In this document: positions 7,535 through 14,288 of the stretch, piece by piece
Layout: each line of letters starts with the position of its first letter
Position numbering within the stretch: the first letter of the stretch is position 1
Assembly: GCA_045627185.1 (NCBI GenBank)
Contig: JAZQNE010000043.1
Location: 1 to 22,874, forward strand
DNA length: 22,874 nt
Direction: 5' to 3'
From: SZUA-448 sp045627185
GTDB taxonomy: Bacteria > Bacillota > Clostridia > Lachnospirales > Lachnospiraceae
The notes under the pieces: generated by a model
Seen by the model: the letters and a program-made list of their open reading frames with translations, nothing else
The model's database searches: none
What the model was told of the DNA's origin: nothing
Made by a program: the position numbers and the translations under genes

Positions 7535-8383
7535 ATGAGTGAAGGTAAAAGTGCTGACAGCAGAGGCCTTTTAATAATAGTTGCCCTGTTTGGAGCAGCG
7601 GCTCTGATTTTCGGAAAAATAGCATCCAACCCCTCAAACGGAAACTCTTCGGATGCTTATATAAAGGATGCGGCAGGAATCCTTTCGGAGTCCACAAAGC
7701 AGGTGATTCTTGATGCAAATGACGGTCTTGAAGAGGATTACGGCGGAGCACAGCTTGTTGTTGCCACCGTAAAATCACTTGACGGCGAGCACATCCGCAT
7801 CTATTCGAAACAGTTTTTCAAGCTTAACAATATCGGTTCGCAGAAGAACCAGAACGGCATGCTTCTGCTTGTTTCGGTAGAGGATAAAGATTATTATGCA
7901 ATGTACGGAAACGGTCTTTCGGACCTGTTGGCGGGCGATGTTGCCGTTGCGCTTGACACCTATATGAAGGATGATTTCCTGAACGGGGATTATGACAAAG
8001 CAATTGCCAAAGCGGTTCCGGCTCTTGCACAAGTCCTGAAGGACGGCTGCGCACAGTGGCACGGAGGCAGTGCATCTTCCGGCGGAACAACATCGCAGGT
8101 GACACAGACAGACCATGCATCCGGCGAATCGGCTGTAAGTACCGCAAGTCTGGGCTTAGGTTACTTAATCAAAAGGCTTGCCAAAATCCTTATTGGCGGG
8201 GCCCTTGTTGTAATCATAGGGCTTGTTGCGATTGTCATCCTGATTGTGTTTGTGTTCAGAAGCCTTATGGACAAGGAACGGGGCGGGACATATGATCCCG
8301 AAAGAAAATATGCGGTCCACAAGTCTTCTGACCCCGATAAAAAAATAACGGTTCACCGTTCGTCAGATAAATTAAAAAAATAA
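7535..8383 (+). CDS. TPM-domain membrane protein
   Basis: A 282-residue protein with an N-terminal signal anchor (about 11-28), a TPM domain (about 40-170), a low-complexity Ser/Thr/Gly linker (177-202), a second membrane helix (about 214-242) and a basic cytoplasmic tail. TPM features are AYIKDAAGILSESTKQVILD (41-60), GGAQLVVATVKSLDG (70-84), the NNIG..KNQNGMLLLVSVEDKDYYAMYGNGL block (98-128) and FLNGDYDKAIAKAV (148-161). Members act at the cell surface; some plant homologues have phosphatase activity and others bind calcium, but bacterial roles are mostly unknown. The typical wgiG tryptophan is replaced by NNIG. The tail carries two copies of VH-K/R-SSD (261-266 and 273-278), a small internal duplication. 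The start has GGAAAGGAGACGTT. The stop is 12 bases before the YhhN gene. Confidence 0.88.
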   Translation: MSEGKSADSRGLLIIVALFGAAALIFGKIASNPSNGNSSDAYIKDAAGILSESTKQVILDANDGLEEDYGGAQLVVATVKSLDGEHIRIYSKQFFKLNNIGSQKNQNGMLLLVSVEDKDYYAMYGNGLSDLLAGDVAVALDTYMKDDFLNGDYDKAIAKAVPALAQVLKDGCAQWHGGSASSGGTTSQVTQTDHASGESAVSTASLGLGYLIKRLAKILIGGALVVIIGLVAIVILIVFVFRSLMDKERGGTYDPERKYAVHKSSDPDKKITVHRSSDKLKK

Positions 8384-8395
8384 CCCGGAGGTTAT

Positions 8396-9103
8396 ATGTA
8401 TTACGTTGCCGCTATAATTATTGCAGCTGCTTTTATGCAGTTCTTCCTGCTCCCCATGTATATCCGCCTCAAAAACCGTGAGCGCTTCAAACCGCTGAAG
8501 ATTGCAATCAAAGGTTTTATGACGCTGATTGCGGTTGGCTTTGCTATGTTTGCCGTGATCAGGCTTTTTGAACAGACCGGTGACTGGGACAACCTTTCAA
8601 CGGCAACCGGTTTCAGAACCAACCTGATGCTGCCGATAGGTCTTCTGGTGTGCACTCTGGCAGATATTCTGCTTGTAATCAATTTCCCTGTGGGAATGCT
8701 TTGTTTCCTTGCGGGACATATCTGCTACATCACGTACTTTATCAAGCTTGCGGGATTTTCATGGTACAGCCTGATTCCGTTTGTTGTAGGTGTTGCCGGA
8801 ATCTATAAAGGCTTCAGAAAACACAGCAAATCAAGCGGAAAGATGTGGCCGCTTTACATGATTTACGGAACCGTTATTATGACTACTCTTTCTCAGGGAA
8901 TTATTCTTCCGCTGAAAATAGGTGCTTACGGCGTGATACCTGCAATAGCTGTTATTCTGCTTGTTGTGTCGGATATCATGCTTGGAATAAATAAGGTTAA
9001 CGGGCGCAAGGTGCTTACGGACCTGATGTACCTCGGATACTATTTCATGGGCCAGTTTTTCCTTGCACTCAGCATTTTCATTCCGGCAACGCTTGGTGTG
9101 TAA
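8396..9103 (+). CDS. YhhN-family (lysoplasmalogenase-like) membrane protein
   Basis: A 235-residue protein of about seven to eight membrane helices resembling the YhhN/TMEM86 family. Characterised animal and some bacterial members cleave the vinyl-ether bond of lysoplasmalogens. The two family signatures are visible: TLADILLVINFPVGMLCFLA followed by GHICYITYF in the middle (about 87-115, with D90 and H108), and VVSDIMLGINKV (190-201, with D193) followed by the late YLGYYFMGQFFLALS segment (212-226). Plasmalogens occur in anaerobic Clostridia, so an ether-lipid role is plausible, but activity is inferred only. The gene starts 12 bases after the TPM stop with CCGGAGG as its ribosome site, so it is almost certainly in the LemA/TPM transcript. 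Confidence 0.8.
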   Translation: MYYVAAIIIAAAFMQFFLLPMYIRLKNRERFKPLKIAIKGFMTLIAVGFAMFAVIRLFEQTGDWDNLSTATGFRTNLMLPIGLLVCTLADILLVINFPVGMLCFLAGHICYITYFIKLAGFSWYSLIPFVVGVAGIYKGFRKHSKSSGKMWPLYMIYGTVIMTTLSQGIILPLKIGAYGVIPAIAVILLVVSDIMLGINKVNGRKVLTDLMYLGYYFMGQFFLALSIFIPATLGV

Positions 9104-9142
9104 TCAAGTCGAAGTACCTGTTTCCCGGAAATATGGTTTTAG

Positions 9143-9159
9143 CGCCCGGCATACGGGCG
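9143..9159 (+). other. Small hairpin next to the methyltransferase ribosome site
   Basis: CGCCCG (9143-9148) pairs with CGGGCG (9154-9159) around the loop GCATA, and the last paired G is the first base of the ribosome site GGGAG at 9159-9163. There is no T tract, so it is a poor terminator. It may modulate translation start or slow exonucleases. Function is inferred only. Confidence 0.4.
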
Positions 9160-9169
9160 GGAGATTCAG

Positions 9170-10354
9170 ATGAACGATATAACAGAATTAATTAAAAAAT
9201 ATGCAGATGAAGGACTTGAGCAGATTATTCTGAGCAAGTCCTTTGATGCTACAATAACCAAAGTAAAAATCAGGCCGGTTATACTTAAACAGAAGCTTGC
9301 GTTTCAGGCGGAATCCTTCAGGGGCGCACAGGTCTTTCACGATAATCTTCAGCCCTCAGAACTTCCGGATTTTGTTCTGGGCCTTTTGGAAGGACCGCTT
9401 CATCAGGGCGAGCTGCACCATAAGAAGGCTGATGCAACCATACTTGTGAGCAAAAAAGGGACTGTGACCGTTAAGGAGAAAAAACGTATGCAGGACCGTG
9501 CGGAAGCATCTGCGGATGCTGAAATTCCGGGATGGCAGCCGCTTCTTCACAACAGGGAGAAAAGAACGCTTCTTCCCGAAGGCAGGCCGGTTCCTTTTAT
9601 GCGTGACCTTGGCATTTTTACGGCCGACGGACATGTTGTTAAGGGAATGTATGACAAATACCGTCAGATTAACAGATTTCTTGAGTTTGTTGAGGATGTT
9701 CTTACGGAGCTTCCAAAGGACAGGACCGTCAATATCCTTGATTTCGGATGCGGAAAGTCATATCTTACATTTGCCCTGTATTATTATCTGACTGAACTTA
9801 ACGGGTACAATGTGCATATCATAGGGCTGGACCTTAAGAAGGATGTTATAGAAAACTGTTCGCGTCTTTCGAAGGAATACGGGTATGAAGGCCTTGAGTT
9901 CAGAACGGGCGATGTTGCCGATTTTAAGGATGATATCAGCATAGATATGATGGTTACGCTGCATGCGTGCGATACGGCAACGGACTATGCACTTCACAGG
10001 GCCATTATTTCGGGGGCATCGGTGGTGCTCAGCGTCCCGTGCTGCCAGCATGAAATCAATTCCCAGGCCGGTTCGGATGTGCTTGAGCCGCTTTTCCGCT
10101 ACGGTCTGATAAAGGAACGTGTTTCCGCTCTTGCTACGGACGCTATAAGGGCGGAGCTTCTCACCGCAAACGGCTTCAAGGTTCAGGTGCTTGAATTCAT
10201 TGACATGGAGCATACGCCCAAGAACATACTGCTTCGTGCGGTGAGAAAGAAAACACGTGACAAAAAAGAAGAAGCAGCAGCTCTTGCGAGAGTTGAAAAA
10301 ATGCTTGGCACGCTTAATGTAAATCAGAAACTTTACAGTCTCCTTTATTTTTGA
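9170..10354 (+). CDS. Class I SAM-dependent methyltransferase (Methyltransf_32 type)
   Basis: A 394-residue cytoplasmic methyltransferase. The N-terminal ~180 residues are a mixed domain without a recognised fold. The Rossmann domain follows, with motif I DFGCGKSYLT at 191-200 (S-adenosylmethionine binding), the acidic residue after strand 2 in GLDLKKD (219-225), and the family-specific blocks LHACDTATD (264-272) and VPCCQHE (289-295). These last blocks, His-Ala-Cys-Asp and Cys-Cys-Gln-His, mark the Methyltransf_32 (PF13679) type related to eukaryotic METTL25/TRM13-like proteins. An RNA substrate is therefore reasonable but unproven. The C-terminus is Lys-rich. The start has GGGCGGGAG seven bases upstream. 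It follows YhhN after 66 bases without a terminator and precedes the 860-residue membrane protein after 38 bases, so it may belong to the same long transcript. Confidence 0.82.
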   Translation: MNDITELIKKYADEGLEQIILSKSFDATITKVKIRPVILKQKLAFQAESFRGAQVFHDNLQPSELPDFVLGLLEGPLHQGELHHKKADATILVSKKGTVTVKEKKRMQDRAEASADAEIPGWQPLLHNREKRTLLPEGRPVPFMRDLGIFTADGHVVKGMYDKYRQINRFLEFVEDVLTELPKDRTVNILDFGCGKSYLTFALYYYLTELNGYNVHIIGLDLKKDVIENCSRLSKEYGYEGLEFRTGDVADFKDDISIDMMVTLHACDTATDYALHRAIISGASVVLSVPCCQHEINSQAGSDVLEPLFRYGLIKERVSALATDAIRAELLTANGFKVQVLEFIDMEHTPKNILLRAVRKKTRDKKEEAAALARVEKMLGTLNVNQKLYSLLYF

Positions 10355-10392
10355 TAGAATATAAGTTCTAAGAAAGTTTTCAGAGGAAAGTT

Positions 10393-12975
10393 ATGAAAGA
10401 CCGTGAGCCCGCAAGGCGTGGAAAAATTAAATATATCTACCGCCTGCTGGTGATTTTTGCGGTTTTTGTAGCCGCTCTCTGGTATTTCAGCGGGCATTAT
10501 CTGACAATCAGGGCGTTTGAGAATGTCACCGGCGAAACAGAAATGGCTGAATCGGAGCTGCCTTATCTGACCATGATAACGCAGGGCTTTGAAATCAATC
10601 GTCTTAGCGGTTACACATCGAACCTTGACTGGGCGCTGAACCGTGAAACCATCACGCCCATAGGCAAGGATGCGTCCCTTACCGTCAGAATTTATGATAA
10701 CGGCATGAGCGCCCGCAAACTGAAATATGAACTTTACGATGTGTCAAACGGAAGCCTGCTTGAAACAAAGACAATAAGTGCTTTTGATGAGGTTTCCGAG
10801 GGATGTCGTGATGCAAATATCAAGTTTACGGCAACTCTTTCCGAAGGAACCGAATACAGTGTAAAGTTTACCCTGATTACAAGCTCGAGCCGGAGAGTAT
10901 ATTACTATACAAGAATCAAGCAGTATACAAAGGGCTATCTTGAGGAAAAGCTTAATTATGTTATCTGGTTCAGAAACTCACTGATCGAAAAACGAAACCA
11001 GTTCCAGATTGAGAAAAACCTTGAAACCAAGGCAAATGCTGACCGTACCGACTTTTCGCATGTCACCATTGACAGCAACTGGACCATGGTAAGCTGGGGC
11101 AGCATGCAGCCCAGGATTGTTGCGGAAACAGTGCCCACAATTACCGACTTTTATGAGGAACATGCTTCAATTGTACTGGATTATCTGGTTGCGGCTGATA
11201 CGGGAAGCGGTGAACAGCTGATGCAGGTTCGCGAAACCTTCCGTTTCCTTTACACAAATATCAGAACATATCTTTACACTTATGACCGTGTAACCGAAAC
11301 AATATATGATGTCGCGAATACATATCTGTATGCGAATGACCTGAAGCTTGGAATTACAGGCGATGTTGACATGCAGATTCTTACGACATCCACTTATAAG
11401 TACACAGGGATGGTTCACAACGGTGAGCTGTGGCTTTACGATTCTCCGAAAAACACAATGTTCCGTGTATTCTCTTTCAGAAGCGATACAAAGGAAAATG
11501 AGCTTGCTCCTGAGATTAATGACCATAACCTTCATATCCTGAACCTTGACGGAAACGGAAATATGGATTTTGTGGTTTACGGATATTTCAGCCGCGGAGA
11601 GTATGAAGGACGTGTCGGAATTGTAATTTATCATTACAATCATGAAGCAAACAGGCTTACAGAAACGGCTTACATTCCTGTAAATACAACATATGAGCTG
11701 TTAAAAGGCGAGCTTAAGGACCTGATTTACGTTAACAGCCACAACATCCTATATATTGCGCTGTTTGATACCGTTTACAGCTACAATATGACAACCCGTC
11801 AGCTTTCAACAGTGGCAGAGAATGTTCCGATGGAGCATTCCGCATATATTTCCGAAGCAAGAACCCTGATCTGGCAGGCTGATGCCGATGATTCAAAGTC
11901 GGACCGTCTGATGCTCCTGAATCTTGAAACCGGTGAGACCGGTGCATGGCTTGCTCCCGATGATAACGTTATGTGTCTGCTCGGTACAACGAATGAAAAC
12001 ATCATTTTTGGCTACGGAATGAAGGAAGATATCTGCAGAAACGCAGACGGAACCACAACCGTACCGCTCTACACGGTCATGGTTTCCGATGCGAAATGTA
12101 ATATCCTTAAGGCATATTCCGAACCGAATGTTTATGTTACGGCTGCACATGTTGAAGATAACGTGATTATGCTTGACCGTGTGGCAAAGAGCAGCGGAAG
12201 TGAACTTAGTTACTATACAATTGCGCAGGACGGCATCTCAAACCGCGTACCAAAAGCACAGGGTGCCGTAAGCGTTGTCGAGAGAACATCGGACCTTGGA
12301 AAGACAGAAAGGTACATATCTTTCCCGAATAATATCACAATGAAAGCAATTCCTGAGGTTGAGACCGTGCCGATTGCCCTTCTTACGGATGACTGTACCG
12401 TGCGTATTACGGCTCCGGATAATGTTCAGGAATTCTACAGAACCTATTCCTTCGGAAAGGTTGTTTTGAGAACATCAAATGCTGCTGACGCTATTTCAAT
12501 GGCTGATAAAGATGAAGGCATTGGCGCCGTTATTGACAGCAAGGGCCGTCTCGTCTGGGAACGTGGTGTAAAATCCGCGCGTACATCCCTTAAGATTACA
12601 GCCGAAAAAGCCGGTTCACTCTCAAGCCTTCAGGCGTGTCTGAAGATGATTTTCAAATACGAAGGATATGAAGTTGATACTTCAAAAATCGACTTTAATG
12701 AAACGGATGTACTTGCATCCATACAGAAATACCTGCATCTTTCGGGCGTTTCGCTCAGGGGAATTACTGTGGACCAGATGCTTTATTATGTCTACAAAAA
12801 GCGCCCGGTCATCGCATTTGTGGACTCCGGCAAGGCAATTCTTGTTACGGGCTATGATTCAAATTATGTTGAATATATTGACCCGGCTACCGGAAAGAGT
12901 GCTAAAATGGCCAAGGACGCAGCAACAAAGCAATTTGAAAAAATGGGATTTATTTTCTATTGCTACGTCAAATAA
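10393..12975 (+). CDS. Large membrane-anchored surface protein with degenerate C39-peptidase-like C-terminus
   Basis: An 860-residue protein of unknown function. A basic N-terminus and one transmembrane helix (about 16-33) leave nearly the whole chain outside the cell. Residues ~90-200 look like an all-beta domain, ~200-330 is helical, and ~330-710 is beta-rich with propeller-like text, including LDGNGNMDFVVYG (385-397), which resembles the calcium loop of FG-GAP/VCBS repeats. The last ~125 residues match the C39-like peptidase layout: SLQACLKMIFKYEGYEV (745-761), a middle helix pair, then RPVIAFVDSGKAILVTGYD (804-822) and YIDPATGK (828-835). The position of the catalytic Cys is Ser745 and the His is Lys814; only the Asp (D830) remains, so protease activity is unlikely. 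The start has CAGAGGAAAG upstream. It is followed by deoB after 43 bases. A binding, sensing or scaffolding role at the envelope is inferred. Confidence 0.72.
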   Translation: MKDREPARRGKIKYIYRLLVIFAVFVAALWYFSGHYLTIRAFENVTGETEMAESELPYLTMITQGFEINRLSGYTSNLDWALNRETITPIGKDASLTVRIYDNGMSARKLKYELYDVSNGSLLETKTISAFDEVSEGCRDANIKFTATLSEGTEYSVKFTLITSSSRRVYYYTRIKQYTKGYLEEKLNYVIWFRNSLIEKRNQFQIEKNLETKANADRTDFSHVTIDSNWTMVSWGSMQPRIVAETVPTITDFYEEHASIVLDYLVAADTGSGEQLMQVRETFRFLYTNIRTYLYTYDRVTETIYDVANTYLYANDLKLGITGDVDMQILTTSTYKYTGMVHNGELWLYDSPKNTMFRVFSFRSDTKENELAPEINDHNLHILNLDGNGNMDFVVYGYFSRGEYEGRVGIVIYHYNHEANRLTETAYIPVNTTYELLKGELKDLIYVNSHNILYIALFDTVYSYNMTTRQLSTVAENVPMEHSAYISEARTLIWQADADDSKSDRLMLLNLETGETGAWLAPDDNVMCLLGTTNENIIFGYGMKEDICRNADGTTTVPLYTVMVSDAKCNILKAYSEPNVYVTAAHVEDNVIMLDRVAKSSGSELSYYTIAQDGISNRVPKAQGAVSVVERTSDLGKTERYISFPNNITMKAIPEVETVPIALLTDDCTVRITAPDNVQEFYRTYSFGKVVLRTSNAADAISMADKDEGIGAVIDSKGRLVWERGVKSARTSLKITAEKAGSLSSLQACLKMIFKYEGYEVDTSKIDFNETDVLASIQKYLHLSGVSLRGITVDQMLYYVYKKRPVIAFVDSGKAILVTGYDSNYVEYIDPATGKSAKMAKDAATKQFEKMGFIFYCYVK

Positions 12976-12976
12976 C

Positions 12977-13006
12977 TTGAGAAAAATCGTTAACGATTTT
13001 TATATT
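12977..13006 (+). promoter_or_regulatory. 20-bp perfect palindrome (candidate operator) before deoB
   Basis: AAAAATCGTTAACGATTTTT at 12982-13001 is a perfect 20-bp inverted repeat filling the gap between the preceding stop and the deoB ribosome site. It lies in the spacer of a possible promoter, TTGAGA (12977-12982) and TATATT (13001-13006), 18 bases apart. A start from that promoter would leave out the ribosome site GGAGGG (13007-13012), which weakens the promoter reading. A dyad operator is more likely than a terminator, since a loopless AT-rich stem would be poor. Confidence 0.5.
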
Positions 13007-13018
13007 GGAGGGAATTTA

Positions 13019-14218
13019 ATGGAAAACAAAAGAGTATTTTTAATCGTACTTGACAGTGCAGGTGTTGGCGAGCTTCCGGATGCTGCCGCATCCGGCGATG
13101 AAGGCAGTTATACATGGTATTCTGCAGCAACCTGCTCAGAGTACAGCACACCGAACATGTTTAAGCTTGGCCTTGGCGCCATTGACGGCCAGGAGAAGCT
13201 CTGTGAGCTTTGCAAAGGCGAAAAAGGTTATAAGAAGGGTGAACCCTTCACCGGAAGCGTTATGCGTCTTGCTGAATGCTCAGGAGGCAAGGACACAACC
13301 GTAGGTCACTGGGAAATTGCAGGTGCCGTTTCCGAAAAGGCACAGCCTACATTCCCGGACGGATTCCCGGATGAGCTTATTGAGAGACTTGAAAAGGCAT
13401 TCGGCCGCAAGATTCTCTGCAACAAACCTTATTCGGGAACGGAAGTTATTAAAGACTTCGGACGTGAGCACGTTGAAACGGGCGCTCTCATCGTTTACAC
13501 ATCAGCTGACAGCGTTCTTCAGATTGCTGCGCATGAGTCGGTTGTTCCTGTAAAGGAGCTTTATCACTACTGTGAACTTGCACGTGAAATCTGTAAGGAT
13601 GAATACGCCGTAGGCCGTATTATTGCACGTCCTTTTGAAGGCGAGTGGCCTTATAAGCGCACCACAAACCGTCATGATTATTCACTTCTTCCGCCCCGTC
13701 CTACCATGCTTAATGCTCTTTCGGAGCACGGCTTTGACGTTCTTGGCGTTGGTAAGATTTACGATGTTTTCGCGGGCAGCGGTCTTACCGGAACCCAGAA
13801 GACAAGCGGAAATGCAGACGGTATTGAGGTTACAATCCAGCGTACAAAGGAAGATTTCAACGGTCTTTGCTTTACAAACCTTGTTGATACGGATATGCTC
13901 TACGGTCACAGAAACGATATCGACGGCTACGGCAAGGCACTCACCTACTTTGACCAAAAGCTTCCCGAAATCATGGCAGGTCTTCGCGAGAACGATATTC
14001 TCATGATTACCGCAGATCACGGCTGTGATCCCGGAACACCTTCTACAGACCATTCAAGAGAATATATTCCGCTTCTGATTTACGGAAAGCACATCAAACA
14101 GAATAATAACCTTGGAACACGTAAGTGCTTTGGTAACATCGGAGCTACTATTCTTGAATACTTCAACTGCCCCGGAGAAATCGACGGCGAATCATTCCTG
14201 TCGGAGATTATTGAGTGA
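13019..14218 (+). CDS. deoB: Phosphopentomutase
   Basis: A 399-residue manganese enzyme of the alkaline phosphatase superfamily that interconverts ribose/deoxyribose 1-phosphate and 5-phosphate in nucleoside salvage and catabolism. The length is the family's normal size. Motifs are VLDSAGVGELPDA at about 10-22 with metal ligand D12, GKDTTVGHWEI at 90-100 with the phosphorylatable threonine T93, a TNRHDYSL-like segment near 217, and the metal-binding C-terminal block ITADHGCDPGTP then STDHSREY. The reading frame is open far upstream to 12668, but that part overlaps the previous gene; the ATG at 13019 has GGAGGG at six bases and gives the standard N-terminus. No nucleoside phosphorylase or deaminase is adjacent, so deoB is alone here. 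A palindrome just upstream may be its operator. Confidence 0.97.
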   Translation: MENKRVFLIVLDSAGVGELPDAAASGDEGSYTWYSAATCSEYSTPNMFKLGLGAIDGQEKLCELCKGEKGYKKGEPFTGSVMRLAECSGGKDTTVGHWEIAGAVSEKAQPTFPDGFPDELIERLEKAFGRKILCNKPYSGTEVIKDFGREHVETGALIVYTSADSVLQIAAHESVVPVKELYHYCELAREICKDEYAVGRIIARPFEGEWPYKRTTNRHDYSLLPPRPTMLNALSEHGFDVLGVGKIYDVFAGSGLTGTQKTSGNADGIEVTIQRTKEDFNGLCFTNLVDTDMLYGHRNDIDGYGKALTYFDQKLPEIMAGLRENDILMITADHGCDPGTPSTDHSREYIPLLIYGKHIKQNNNLGTRKCFGNIGATILEYFNCPGEIDGESFLSEIIE

Positions 14219-14288
14219 CATAAAGCCCGGGTTTGCACTGACAACAGGCTGATTAGCAAAAAAGAGACGGTGAAAGGTTGTTGAAAGA

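Noticed and set aside
12668..13018. Upstream extension of the deoB frame by 117 codons
   Set aside because: It overlaps the end of the 860-residue gene, and the extra residues do not resemble phosphopentomutase. The ATG at 13019 has a strong ribosome site and the normal family N-terminus.
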